Shown: piece by piece, positions 50,621-63,244 of the stretch | Position numbering within the stretch: the first letter of the stretch is position 1 | How the letters are laid out: every line of letters starts with the position of its first letter | Assembly (NCBI GenBank): GCA_905250115.1 | Contig: CAJNOI010000031.1 | Span: 86,507-150,506 of the forward strand | Source of the DNA: Adineta steineri | Taxonomy: Eukaryota; Rotifera; Eurotatoria; Adinetida; Adinetidae | Length of the DNA: 64,000 nucleotides | Direction of reading: 5' to 3' | Translations under genes and position numbers: made by a program | Notes under the pieces: generated by a model | Seen by the model: only the letters and a program-made list of their open reading frames with translations | Databases searched by the model: none | What the model was told of the DNA's origin: nothing

Positions 50621-53600
50621 CTAGCATGTTGTTAAATTAAAGAGTTGTATTCGATTATTTGATCTATCAGCAACCAATAGATTACTATATCTATCAAAGA
50701 GGATTGTTTCAGGCCCATTAAGTTGATCCGATGCTGTTCCTGATGTACCACCAACAATTGTAGTACCACTCGTCGCATTTGGCAACCAACGTGTAACACG
50801 ATTGTTACCTGAATATGAAGACAAGTAAAACGAGTTTTTTAATCTATGGAGTATTTTCTTTTCTCAAAGTTGCTCTTACCTTGATCACCTATATAGAGAG
50901 TTCCACTACTATCGACCACTATAGATCTTGGACTGTTCAACTGATTCGCTCCACTTCCAACTCCATTACCTCCAGCCACAACTGTTCCATAAGTTGCACT
51001 CGTTGAACCTGATGGAAATCTCATTATACGATAATTATATTGATCGGTAACGTACAAAGCATTTGTATATAAATAATCATAGTAAATACCATTTGGATTT
51101 GAAAGCTGATTCAAGGCATTTCCATTACCATTGCCACCTATATATGAAAATAAAATCAATATTAAACGAAAGATTTCTTTGAATGAATTTTATATACCTG
51201 CTGCAACCACTGGTGATCCACTACCCCCAACAAACTTGTATACCGAATTACCACCAACGCTAACTACATAAACATCATTAGTCAATGCATTTATGGATAT
51301 TATTGCTGGTGTAGCTACTGAACCGATAAGTGTTCCAGATGTCGTCGAATTCGAATTTGGTGGAAATCTAACGACCTGGTTGCAATTGTAATCTGCTACA
51401 TACAATTGACCAGAACTATCACGACCTACTCCAGCAGGAGCATTAAACTGATTCATGTTGCAACCCTGGCCGTTACTTCCAGCAATTACTGTTGCAACTG
51501 CAGGTGAATTATTGAGAGAAATTTGTAGAATACGATAATTTCCCATATCAGCAATGATTAATCGATTATTAGGTTGGTCATAATACATTCCATTTGGTCC
51601 AGAAAGAAGTGAAAGGGTGGAGCCAGATGTACCTGCTTGACTGCCAAATATAGTAGTCGCTGCTTGTGACCATGTCGATTGAGAAGACAGGGCACATGCT
51701 ATAAAAAGATAGGAAAAGAAGAATTATTTTATTATTCAACACTTCTAGACCAGTTGTAGGGTTTTGGAAAGTGGATAGATGTAATTCTTAGATATGGCAT
51801 AGTAATGTCTACTGCCTTTATTGGCTTAGAAAAATATAATGTGTGTTAATGCATGTGGCGCATAAGATCGATAGCGTATGTCATGTTACTACGATATCGT
51901 TTTCGAGGAGCTTCTTTTATGTAACTATTATCTCAGGAACCTAGTTAATTTTATAGATCAATCCTAAGGTAGTTCTAGAGTTGTCTATCAAAATCTGCCT
52001 TCTCATTTTAGCAGATGACTCAGGGTTGAGACCTATCAAACAGATAGTTCAATCGTACTGTGTTTAACCAAGGTTGATTCATGGGCCCTTCAGCTTAGTG
52101 CGAACCCGTATAAAAACAATTCATCCGACATCTGTGTTGAGAATCTATAGTAGCAATAAATAAGTTTTCGGGACATAATAACTGAAATGTGCTGATTATA
52201 TTTTAATGACTAACTTAACTAGAAACGTTATATATGATCTAATGATCACAAATTACAAATAGTTTTAGCAAATTACATTACTGTAGTCTATACATTATAC
52301 AAATCGCATTCGGTTTTTTATGTAATCATTTGAAAAGTTATAAATAACTCACCTGTTGTTGTTGTTGTAGTTGTTGTTGACGTTGTTGTTGACGTTGTTG
52401 TTGATGTTGTGGTTGATGTTGTTGTTGAGGATGATGACGATGTTGTTGATGTAGTTGTGCTTGTTGTTGATGTTGTTGTTGACGTTGTTGTTGACATTGT
52501 AGTTGTACTTGTTGTTGATGTTGTCGTAGTCGGTTCTAGTTTACGAAAATGGCATTAGTATGAGACGAAAGAAATTGATAAATTTTCGCTTAGAATCTAA
52601 TATTTGTCCCCTTTCTAAAAATATACATAGGATGTGGATGTGGATATGGATGCAGAAGAACTAATCAACAACCACCCATATACCCATCCTCAGACATTTC
52701 AAATACAACACATATTTCTCATTGATTAGAATTTAATCAAAAGTGAAAAGCAGAATAAACTGTTATTTGCAATATCTACTACCACCGAGGATGATTTATA
52801 CTAAACTCATTATTTTCATCAATTATATTCTTACATTAATTAATATAGTTCATACACTACACAAAGTATGTGCCTAATCTAACTTAAACTAGAAACAGAG
52901 TGCATAAACAATCGTCTACGCTTTTATTCACTATGCAATCGAACATTGTTCTGAGTCATTCGTGATTCCTTATTAATTCAGAAAATGACGAAGAGTTTAC
53001 TGCAGAGTTAAGAAGAGGAAAAAAAAGAAAACTTTTCTTCAACATTTATCATACGTAAAAATTAAGAAAAAAAAGTTTTTCTTTCTTCCTTTACTTAACT
53101 TTGAATAGTACTCTCCTTAATTTATTACTTCTATATTAACTGTTATGAACAGATGCATTCGTTTTTGTCCTGTTGTTTATATGTGATATTTCCGATACTA
53201 TAAAGTCAATAAAAAAAGGGAACCATTACATGGCCCATCTCTATACATATTCCTAATCAACAAGCTAATTATGAATAAAGCTTACTAAAAGAAAAAAACA
53301 TTTTTTTCTTTCTAAATCTACTATGTTCATACTAACCAGGTGGAGATCGTGTTCCAGCAATAACAATCATAGTAGTAATGTCGGTATCAGTCTGCATATT
53401 TGCAATTTCATTTGACATATCAGTAAATAATTCGCAATTAGAAGTTGATTTCTGAAAACTGGCTGCTCTACAATAAGCTTGAGCTAAACAAGCCATTTGA
53501 CACTTCATAATAGTCGACGTAATGATACTTACCAATGGTAAACAAGGTGTACCAGTACAATGAAATTTCCAACCACGCATTGAAGACATTCGGAATGATT

Positions 53601-53670
53601 GCATATCTTCTCCAACCGATTGTGTAATAATCATAAATACAAACCATAGACACATTCTTTTTGAAGCCAT
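50621..53670 (-). CDS. secreted PAN/apple plus NHL beta-propeller protein, copy 1
   Basis: 487 residues from exons 53337-53670, 52353-52535, 51198-51698, 50880-51137 and 50621-50808. Signal peptide (MCLWFVFMIITQSVG), then a PAN/apple-like domain with its Cys pattern (CQMACLAQAYCRAASF, SNCELF), a Thr/Ser stalk encoded by ACA/TCA runs (exon 2), and at least five NHL blades: GPNGMYYDQPNNRLIIADMG, GVGRDSSGQLYVADYNCNQV, NPNGIYYDYLYTNALYVTDQ, PRSIVVDSSGTLYIGDQGNN and ETILFDRYSNLLVADRSNNR. Probably an extracellular binding protein. An in-frame TTG precedes the chosen ATG. Introns of 654 and 801 bp are long for this locus. Confidence 0.85.
52353..52535 (-). repeat. Thr/Ser-coding trinucleotide tract
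   Basis: Exon 2 of the NHL gene is nearly pure (ACA/ACG/TCA) on the minus strand, encoding a Thr-Thr-Ser-Thr spacer of about 60 residues. Confidence 0.85.
52630..52691. repeat. telomere-like G-rich/C-rich pair
   Basis: 'gatgtggatgtggatatgga' followed about 30 bp later by 'accacccatatacccatcct', able to pair. In intron 1 of the NHL gene. Confidence 0.6.
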
Positions 53671-54850
53671 TACCAACTGAATTGCAAGTTGATGAAATGA
53701 ATTTAACTGAGAATAAAAGAAAAAGAATCTGTTAGGCGATACAGACTATTTTTTTTCTTCTTTTTCTCGCTCTTTTCCTTTGTCAATGTAGCGTATGCTT
53801 CTTTTTCATTACATTTCATCAATCTAATGAAAGAATTAGTCATGACTTGTATTTTATTTTGTAAAAACACATCCATTTGGAAAGACGAGTTTTCTTTGTT
53901 GATATGTTACTTAGAGACAAATATATTTACAAACAGAATGTTTTTTTGTTCAATGGAAAATGAATAGAGATGAAAAAATATACAAAACAATCGACTCAAT
54001 AAAATGGGATTTGAAAAGAAAATAATCAAGATTTAGTGGCAAATGAAATTTTTCTTTTAAAAATCAAAATCCTTGAATTGAAATTTAATTCATTGTGTCC
54101 ATGTATAAATTAGATAGTCGTTATCAATTAACTCTCACACCATTTTCATATAGAACAAAGAAAATTGAATAATCCTCCAGATTCAAACTAACTGAATTTA
54201 GATATTTCAATTGACTCTAACACAGGGTATGACAACATTTTCATAATTCCTCTTTTGCTATTCTATAGTATCATTTCTATTCTTCATTTTTTGGATCTAT
54301 GATTTAATAGATAATCGTATTTTTCTTCATCAGTGTAACAATGATCCAAACAATTAGGCTCCATGTCTATGTATGATAGTATTAATGAAAGACAACACAT
54401 CTGATTTATTAGATACATAAAAACAAACAGTTTTTTCAGTATTCTGACTTGAGTTTAATATTGTTTATCATAACAACACATTCTTAAGTGTTATTTTCTC
54501 GAGGAAAAACATTTATCCACTGAAAACATGCTTTATTTTTCTTTTCTCTCGTTTCTATGCTGCTGTAACATACTATGTATGTAACAGAAGAAGAAGTTAG
54601 TTGCACAATCTTATTGATTATTCTCAAAAAGAAACGATAGAAGCAGACAACTTCTAGAAAGATCTAGGTTTGATGAAATTACAAAAAGAAAAAAGGACAT
54701 TACTTTAAAAAAGCACATGTCTGTGAGTAAAACAATGGTGGTAATATATGCAAACTTTTTGTAAATAGAAAACGGCATCTCCATAATTACATTAGAAAAA
54801 TTACTAAACAAAGTTGATGACGTCTTTACTTTCTTTCGATATTTCAATGT
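53671..54850. other. intergenic, 5' flank of NHL gene
   Basis: AT-rich. No exon or element recognised. Confidence 0.45.
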
Positions 54851-54855
54851 ATTAT

Positions 54856-55236
54856 ACAAGTAACGCTCGTCTAGAGACACGGCCAGCTCTTTCTCGTAGA
54901 AACGGTGTGTCTTCACTACCAGTAAACTATCTAATTAAACAATTCCAAAAATCGACTTCAAATCTGAGACTCTCAATCTTGATAACCCTTTAATAAACCC
55001 TTATAAATATTTTTTTTCGTAAAAAAGTGGTCGTTTGTATGAAAACAATGATTCCAAATTTTTTTTTAAAGACTGATATCAGGTTCAAGTTCCTCGATCC
55101 CGATTACCCTTTGGTCGACCATTATAAAAAAATCCTTTTATATTTTTACCTAATTTTTGGATCAATCAATGAAGTGCGGATACGCAAGCAAGCAGACAAT
55201 TTATGTTTGCAAGCCTCTTCTCTACGAGAAAGAGAA
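54856..55236. repeat. dispersed inverted-end repeat, copy 2
   Basis: Starts 'acaagtaacgctcgtctaga', has CTCTTTCTCGTAGA at about 54887-54900 and ends with 'gcaagcaagcagacaattta' and TCTACGAGAAAGAG at 55219-55232. Both ends match the repeat at 38648-38836; the middle is longer and different. Confidence 0.7.
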
Positions 55237-55567
55237 CTTTATAATCCAAGAAGAGAAGACATAAACTCAGCATGACAAGATTAGTCGAAATTCTTAAGAA
55301 AAACATAGAAAATCAATAGAACTTCAGAGTAGTATTTTCATAATTGGATTTCTTAGGCTTCATTCAAAACTGGTTTTCAAATACAGTGATCGCATTCATG
55401 CGCTAAGTTCTTAACATTTTTCAGCGGATTCTCACAGGAAGGTCTACGTTTTCTAGTCATTTAAATATAAGCAACGTAAAATTAAGATGTTTTTTTTCGT
55501 ACGAAAGCGAAAACATTATATTCTTTACGTAACTGAACGTTATCTCAATAAACAGAGATTAAGGATG

Positions 55568-56502
55568 CACCCAGGTCAAAGAATCCACACTTAGGATCCT
55601 ATCGGTTCCTGTCGGATAACCCATCATATCTGATAACTTCCGATAGGATCCTATCGGAAGATATCGATTTCCTCAGCATAGGATTCCGACAGGAAGTTGT
55701 CGGATGTCGGATCCGACAGTTTCCAACGGAAAATCCGTTAGCCAGAAGATATCGGAACCTGTAGCATCCGACAGGATTTTGTTGGGGTTTTAACTCTGAA
55801 TCAGCTATTGCTGTCGGTGTAGATGCAGCAATAGTTTGCTTTTGGTTATTCACTACTCCTAAGCTTTTATTCATGTTGCAAACCTATTTATTTTCAAATA
55901 CCCTTAATGGAATAACAGAAAAGGTTATATACTATGACAAGAAACCATACAAATGGAAGAAGAGTTTTTCATAATAAAAGTCTGTTTCAGAAAAATAAAA
56001 GACTTCTTATGAATAAAGAACACTAGACAAGCAGAGAATGAATTTTAAAATTATTAAATATATTTATCTAGAAAAAAAGATATTGAATTTTTGAGTTATT
56101 TAAATAAATTTATTTAAAAAAGAAAAAGTTAAGTTGTAAGATTATTAAATATACTCATCTACAATAGAAGAAAATAAATTTTCAAATTTGTTATGTATTT
56201 ATCTAGAATAGAAAGAAATGGTGTTTAGAATTTGTTAAATATATTCATCTAGATTATTGTTCAGAATAAATAGAAAATATTTTTTAAATATTAGTAAGAA
56301 AAGTAAACAGACAATCACCGACGTTACTGGATTTTGTCAGATCGTGTTAACGAAATCTAGACTATCCGATTATCGGAAAGTATCAGAAACCAACGGATAT
56401 CATTGGATTCTATCTATCGGAATCCGGTCGGATCCGATAGTTGGATAACGCCGAATTATATTGGATCCGATAGGATCCTGTGCGGTAGCTTCGACCTGGG
56501 TG
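55568..56502. mobile_element. 935-bp inverted-repeat DNA element, non-autonomous
   Basis: Terminal inverted repeats CACCCAGGTCRAAG are followed on both sides, about 15 bp further in, by AGGATCCTATCGG. Many copies of a GATCCGAYAG / CTATCGGAT motif fill the first and last 200 bp in both orientations. Flanking ATG on both sides (55565-55567 and 56503-56505) could be a 3-bp duplication. TIRs starting CAC with 3-bp duplications are seen in CACTA-type elements, so that is a possible but unproven assignment. The middle is AT-rich with no transposase. Confidence 0.78.
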
Positions 56503-56749
56503 ATGTCAAACCACATATTATGAAAAAGAAAAATTCAGAAAATATGATGACCATTGCATTATATTCTCCTGTTTTTGACTTCACAATTTTATTAATAAAT
56601 TAGGCTATCGATAACTAAATAATCTTAGACTGGATGATTATTTATTTTAAAACGAAAATTTATTTCAATAATTAAGCAAAGAGAAGCATGTTTGAAAGTT
56701 TTTTAAAAGAAAAATAATCATTTATTGAGTAGTTTATACGAAATATGTT

Positions 56750-57205
56750 TTATTTTATCATAAGAGTAAGAACAGCACCAACTAAGTTCAATGCGAGTGC
56801 AACAATAACCAAAATACACGATACACCCATGCTAGTATTCCAATTATTTATACCAACCATGTTCTCAACAGTATCCATATACTTAATAGCATTCACAACA
56901 ATATTAATCTCAAGCCCAATACCAATAATTCTACTAATAACACTTGCGATGGCAAGAACTTTAGCTACTAAAGATATACTCTTCTTTAAATTTTCATTCA
57001 CCAATGTAATCAACAATACTGATATAGCCGATAATGGGGCTAAAATACAACATATTGTAATAAATGCTTGTGTAGCCATAAACTGACCATGCAGCGAACT
57101 CGATGGGATATTGACACATATTGATGTAACATTTATTTTTTCACATACTTTCCACAAACCGATTGTATCTGTGACTGATTCAACAGATATCGTTGCCCTA
57201 TGCAA
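56750..57205 (-). CDS. claudin/PMP22-like tetraspan, first helix not found
   Basis: Open frame of about 151 residues with GLWKVCEKINVTSICVN, the W-GLW-C-C extracellular loop of claudin-like proteins, followed by three hydrophobic helices (ATQAFITICCILAPLSAISV, LVAKVLAIASVISRIIGIGL, GVSCILVIVALALNLVGAVL) and a short basic tail. Helix 1, which should precede the loop, is not visible. The frame may continue upstream to about 57235 behind a GATTAG acceptor, implying a 5' exon I could not place. Gene or truncated copy remains open. Confidence 0.6.
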   Translation of the reverse strand: MHRATISVESVTDTIGLWKVCEKINVTSICVNIPSSSLHGQFMATQAFITICCILAPLSAISVLLITLVNENLKKSISLVAKVLAIASVISRIIGIGLEINIVVNAIKYMDTVENMVGINNWNTSMGVSCILVIVALALNLVGAVLTLMIK

Positions 57206-58028
57206 AAAGGTTATTTTATCAATAATGTTTGCCTAATCAATAAATAATATCTTAAAAAATAACTTCTTAAAATAATTCAAGACGTCAAAAAATTATCTAT
57301 AAAAGTAATTCTGTAGAAAGAATTTCTTTTTTTAACTACAAAGAAATATATATCTATTTTCCAACAGAATACCAATTTTCATCGACGATTAAAACTATTA
57401 TATGAATCAATATTCAAGAGATGCTATGAAAATTGAAATTCACTCATTTAGTTCATTTTTATTTCGCCTTTGTATTCAAATTAGAATTCTCTATTAGAAT
57501 AAAATAACTAGAAAAACAAAACACTCAATGGTGATTATACTATTCAATAGAAAACATTCCATCTAAAAATCATTTCTGATAAGCACTCTTTCATTCGATT
57601 ATAATCAGAAAATATTAATTTGTAGATTTGAAAATCTCCTCTTTTGTTTTGTTTTTGATTTTTTAATAGAGAATAGGAAAAAAAGTTTACAAACCATTTG
57701 TTGTTTTTCTTTGAGAATACTTTGCTTCTATTTTGTTACTGTGATGAATAAAATGGTTATATGTTATAAAAGATAGATCTAAAAACATCTACATTTTCTT
57801 CATATTGTTTATTATTTGGTTAGTTTTTCTAACTATATATGCTAGTTTCAGTTTAAATATCACACGTTTGTTTCTTTTATTTCTTAACAAAAAAAATATA
57901 TATATTCATAACTAATAGTTTGAGGGTGTGGGTGTGAAAGTAGAATTAAAATGTATAAATGCCCACACCGTATAATAACTATAATAATAACAGCTGGTAG
58001 CATATGATTGTGAACTATCAAATTGACT
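57206..58028. other. intergenic or 5' intron of the claudin-like gene
   Basis: AT-rich. Contains a telomere-like 'gagggtgtgggtgtg' at 57922-57936 with 'gcccacacc' at 57961-57969. No supported exon. Confidence 0.45.
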
Positions 58029-58473
58029 TTATTTAATACTGGATTTTTGGCGACCTTGTGTATTACGTTGATTTTGATTTTGATTTTGGTTTTGATTTTG
58101 ACGTCGATTTTTACGTGAAGATTCAGTAGATGATGGTAATATAATTTCTTTTTTAATAACTGGTTTATTTGAAGGTTCATCAATGTCAGGTTGTGTAACA
58201 GGAATATCATCATCATTAAGAATTTCATCAGCCTCAATATCTTCAGCATCATCAGTACCCTCATAATCATCATTTGCGATTGTTGAAGTTTTTACACCAC
58301 CACGTTTCTTTCCTCCACGATCCTTATTGCTAAAACTCATTTTAGCTCTTCGAATCCTTACATTGAGCTTTTGCGGAGCAGCTTTAGTAGATTTTTCTAT
58401 TGGTGTTGGAGTAATTTCATCTTGATTTGTTGTTGATGTATAATCAGTATTTGCATTATTAGTAGCAGTAGTA

Positions 58474-58504
<31 letters not shown>

Positions 58505-59196
58505 CATCATTATCATCATCATCATCTTCAATATTTTTCTGAAGTAAATTTGCTGACGTTGAGTTGTCTAATAATGATGGTGATGGTGGAGGTGAATTAT
58601 CCTTTCCATTTACTTTTTCTACATGTACTAGTTCAATATGACGAATACGAGTATTTGATGTTAATAATCGATGAGTCCAAACATCACGTTCTTTCCATGC
58701 ATAATATAATATAATTATTATACCTACACACATGATGGGTTTTGTAACATCTACTTTGGTATACCATGGGCGAACTTTCACAGCTGATTTTCTTTGCTCT
58801 TTTTTCTAAAATAAATACAAAAAGCAAATCAATGAAATTATTGACAAAAATAAAATTATTATCGATTAATTTTCTCTTTTTTTTCTTCAAGTAACATACC
58901 AGTTGTTCAGTTGCGCGTCGTTCTTTTTTTTCAATATGTTTTGCTAATGCAGTTGCTAATGTAGGCCCTTCTCCATCATTAATACTGTCAATTGAAGGTG
59001 AAGTTATTCCAAATAAACGTCGTTTCAAGTTTATTGGTTCTAATCCACCTTCATCAGACTTGGATGGTCCAGATTGAGAGTCTGAGATTTTTTGTGAATC
59101 AGTACTTAGTATTGAATCTTTACTTAACTGATTATCTTGAACATCTAGATAATCATCAAGTCTACTGGTTTTAATTGTTATCATGCGTTCTACCAT
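58029..59196 (-). CDS. single-pass membrane protein with low-complexity tail, unrecognised
   Basis: 357 residues from exons 58900-59196 and 58029-58805. The N-terminus (about 99 residues) is Ser/Asp-rich (LDDYLDVQDNQLSKDSILST). It leads into a charged helix (AKHIEKKERRATEQL). One hydrophobic helix (PIMCVGIIIILYYAW) sits near residue 120. The C-terminus holds an Asn/Asp run, acidic stretches and basic Arg/Lys/Gln repeats (NRRQNQNQNQNQNQRN). Its order (coiled segment, one helix, charged tail) is typical of ER or nuclear-envelope membrane adaptors, but I recognise no family. Confidence 0.7.
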
Positions 59197-60480
59197 GTTT
59201 TAGCTTGTGCTTAATAGTCTATTCAATTGAAAACTGATCTGCTGCACAAGTTATGATTAACAGAAGAAAAAAACAAATTTTGCGTCAAAACAAATGAAAA
59301 TATCGAGTTAGAATAAACGGTCTCCTTATATACTTATACATGTGTAAAACAAGTTGTAGTGGTATGAAAACATGCATATATTCACGGCTGATTGCTTGTC
59401 TAGTAATGGTTGAATTACGTTCTATCCTTTTCACAATCATAGAATATCGAAAACATCATTAGGTCGATATTATTATGAATAAATTTTTATAGATAATAAA
59501 CATATACAGAATAACACAGCACATTTTGTAGTAATTACCTTTTTGTATTCGTAATCAATACATAATATCACATGGTCTTTTAGTTATCAAAATGAAACGC
59601 AATTTCAATTAAATGTAACAAATGTAAAAATATGAAATATCTCTTATATTAAGAAGAATATCCTTGTCATATACAATCTAGCAATTATTGAAACGTATCC
59701 TCGTATGTTTTTTATACAGAAATAAAAAAAAGAAAGTATTATTACATAGGTGTCACCATTAAAAATATTAATATATCATTGGTTGAATATTAATATTTAA
59801 GACAAACAATTTAGTTTTCATTATTGAATTGAATTTTTAAAAAAAATATTTCTGTTAGTTCTATGTTTATTAAAATAAATTTAAATATTTTATTTTATTT
59901 TTGAAATAAAACTTATAATATGTATAAATGATTTTAAAAAAGAATTTATAGATTTTTACTGTCAATAGATATTGAAACAACAGAATGAAAAACTAAGTAG
60001 ATGCAACTGCTATATTATTTAAATTAAGACATGAAGGAAAATATTAAATTGTAACTTATTGTGACGTTCGAATTTTCATAGAAAATTTTTATTTATGTAA
60101 ATCAGTTTAATTACTAATGTAAAAACAATCAGGTTTTCTATTGAATTAGACGAAGTCACAATAGTTCTATCAGTATCATTGTTATACTTCTGTTAATTCT
60201 AAACAATTTTATATTCGCTTTACATTTGATAATAGAATATCTTATATTATTTTAGAAATTGATAAATATTAATGAGCATCAACTTTAACTCATTAGAATT
60301 TTATAAAAATAAATTCCTTTAAAGAAAATATACTACACATTTCATATTTTTTGTATTACTACACTATTAGACTATATATTGTTTGAGATTTTCGAATACT
60401 GATTAGTTGTCTTTCAAATATGACTGTTTGAAGAAATTTATCTGATAAACTTTATAGATTAATTGAACTATAAAGTATCT

Positions 60481-60552
60481 TGAGGGTGTGGGTGTGGGTG
60501 TGGGTGTGAATATAAAGTTTATCTTCTTCATTGACTACATCCACACTCTTTG
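60481..60552. repeat. telomere-like block (TGAGGGTGTGGGTGTGGG)
   Basis: Four tandem GGGTGT units followed about 40 bp downstream by 'catccacactc'. Confidence 0.8.
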
Positions 60553-61640
60553 ATAAATATGGTAACTTATTAATTGTTGATAGAGGAAATATCGAATGCA
60601 ATTTTTTAATCTAACAACATGCTAGTATATAAGGGCTTACTATCGATTATTATCGTTAAGAATGAAACTTTAAAAAAACCCGTTAATGTGTTGATTGTTT
60701 CTTGATTTTTCGTAAGTGTTCAAGTACTGATTCATATTTTTTTTGTAACATTTCTCTCATAGTTTTTATGTTAATAAAAAAGAAGATATGCTTTATAATT
60801 AAATGTATTGTGTGAAATAATCAAAAAATGGACTAATTTAGTGCTTGAAGAAACACCAGATTTTTCTTAATAATGCATTTTTATTCTTCTATTATTGTCT
60901 CTAATTCGTTTTCTCACCATACATAAATAATATCTTTCTTTTTCGATATGATGAGAAAAGACAAAAAGTAAAAATATCGAATGAAAAACATGAAAATTAA
61001 AATATAGACTATTTGTCGAGTTATTCATTACATCATTGAAGAAATAGAAACAAAGGATAACATTCATTTACAGTAGTTATAATATAATACAAACAATAAT
61101 TGAATATTTTCTTGTTTTTGATTTAGATGTTTTAATAACGATGTGATATAATTCTTTTAAGAGTTTATTAGGATTGATATCACGCACACAAAGATGTTTT
61201 AAGCATCTCATTTTAAAAATGCCAAATAATTGCTCAATCTTTTCTATTCTACTTTTTAATTTCGATATTTTTTTCTTTCTGTCTTTTTCCAGTCATTCTC
61301 TTTTTTGACTTTAGAATATGTCTCTTTCCTATATGATATCTTTGGTGGCATAATATCATATTCATTTGTGTTTGTTTTCTCATATATGCGCGTGCTGCTC
61401 TTTTTTCTGTATTTCGTTGGACTTGATATTATTCTGACTGCACGTGTATATTTATACATTTAAAATAAAGGTAAAGAGAATTACTCATAAAATCCTTTAA
61501 TAATTTATGGTGAGTTTAATCAATCGAATTAAAGCGGTATGAAATACAAAATCATCGTCCTTATCTAGAGAAATATATATGAATTTATACAAGTGCATTT
61601 ACATGTATATGTCTAAATAAATACAAAAGACTTGTCAGAA

Positions 61641-61722
61641 GGTTGGGTGTGGATGTGTGGGTGTAATAAATGTAATATTCACATTCTCACACCTACATTC
61701 AGATCCAGATCCACACCCATCC
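61641..61722. repeat. telomere-like inverted pair
   Basis: 'ggttgggtgtggatgtgtgg' is paired with 'gatccacacccatcc' 50 bp downstream, an imperfect hairpin. Confidence 0.75.
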
Positions 61723-62245
61723 TATTTTGTACAATACTTTTACCAAGTACAGAAAAGAAAAAAATGTCGTAACATCCTATTCGAGAAAATACGTTGTCTT
61801 ACATAATGATTTCGAAGTTCACAGTTTATAAAGCAAATACGTTACCATATGACTCTCAATCTTCAAAGTATGAGTATTGTAAACAGAAAATACGCGCCTG
61901 CGTGTCTGCACACTGATTGGTCGAAAAAAACGAGTTTATCAGATTTAAGCAGAAGTTTTCTGCTCATAGCATGACTTTTCCTTCTCTTGTAGAAGTGAAG
62001 CTGCTACTGGTTCAAAGTGCTGTTATTCGTCGTGCATCCAAAAAAGTATAAAATCAGGAGATTTGGCAACATTGGATACGACAGAGATGTATCTTGCTTT
62101 TATCTGAAAGCTGTGAAAATCTCTCTATTGAAACCTTCATTTCCTTTGCTAAGACTTTGACGTTGATCGAGATGCATTAAAATTAGATTACAAATTGACC
62201 TGAGAAGCCTCATGAACAAGATCGAAGCGCGTTATGGTAGTTCGT

Positions 62246-62435
62246 CTTGAGGGTGTGGGTATTGGCGTGTATTGAATCAAGTATTCATGTTCACACTTAT
62301 ACCTTGAGACTTAAAATACATTGGTTTCTGATTCAAAAAAAGGTCTTATACTGAGGGTGTAGATTAGAGATGGATATAACACCTACAATATCACTGTAAT
62401 ACGCACTCATACATCTGTATCCACACCTACCATTT
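62246..62435. repeat. two further telomere-like pairs
   Basis: 'ttgagggtgtgggtattgg' at 62247 with 'cacacttatacc' near 62291, and 'ctgagggtgtagattag' at 62351 with 'atccacacctacc' near 62419. Both have the G-rich half first. Confidence 0.65.
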
Positions 62436-63244
62436 CTTCAGGCAAAGACCATAACTGCATACTTCATACCGCTTTAATCTAATTGATAGAACTCACCGTC
62501 AGGTATTAGAGGATTTGTTGAGTAACTTTTTTTACGTTTATTTTGAATGTATAAGTATACACATGCAATCACAATGACATCAAGCATAACAGAATATAAG
62601 GAAAGAGAAACGAACGCATATATATGATTATGTACGTGCAGGGAATAATATGAGAAAACAAACACAAAAAGAAACGACGATATATCAGCGAAGATATCAT
62701 ATAAGAAAGAAAAAAGTATCGAAATCAGAAAGTAGAATAGAAAAAGATTGAGCAATCATCTGATATTATTAAAATGAGATGATTAAAACATTTGAGTGTT
62801 ACAAAATCTTGATCAAAAATGGAAAAAGGGATGATAGTGATTCATGTTATATTACATTTACTCTAAATAAATGTTATGATTTATTTCTATTTCTTCAATA
62901 ATCTTATGAATATCTCGCTAAACATTATGTATTTTCTTTTTGATATTTTTACTTTCTATCTTTTCTCATTGGACTAAAAAAGAAAGATATTATAGATACA
63001 CACGGTGAGAAAATGAATTAAAGACAACAATAAAAGAGAGAAAATGCATGGTTAAGATAAAGCTAGTAGCAAATCTGTTTTTTTATCAAATATTGGCTTA
63101 GTCCGTCTTTCGATTATATCACACAGCAAATTTAGTTCTACGGTGTATATTCCTTTTGTTAATATTTAAAAGAAATCGAGATATTACTCAGCATTTTTAA
63201 AGTTTCATTGTTAACGGTAATAATTAGTAGTAAATCGTTATACA

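Larger units (their letters stand above)
59197..63244. other. 4-kb intergenic region with telomere-like blocks
   Basis: AT-rich, no supported gene. Holds four short G-rich/C-rich telomere-like pairs (60481-60552, 61641-61722, 62246-62310, 62351-62435). ORFs at 60867, 61256 and 62474 on the minus strand are low complexity. Confidence 0.55.

Noticed and set aside
55599..55874. 91-residue minus-strand ORF
   Set aside because: Lies within the terminal repeats of the 935-bp element and is built from GATCCGAYAG motifs.
62474..62755. Hydrophobic Phe/Ser/Tyr ORF
   Set aside because: Low-complexity AT-rich translation without start context, splice sites or flanking exons.
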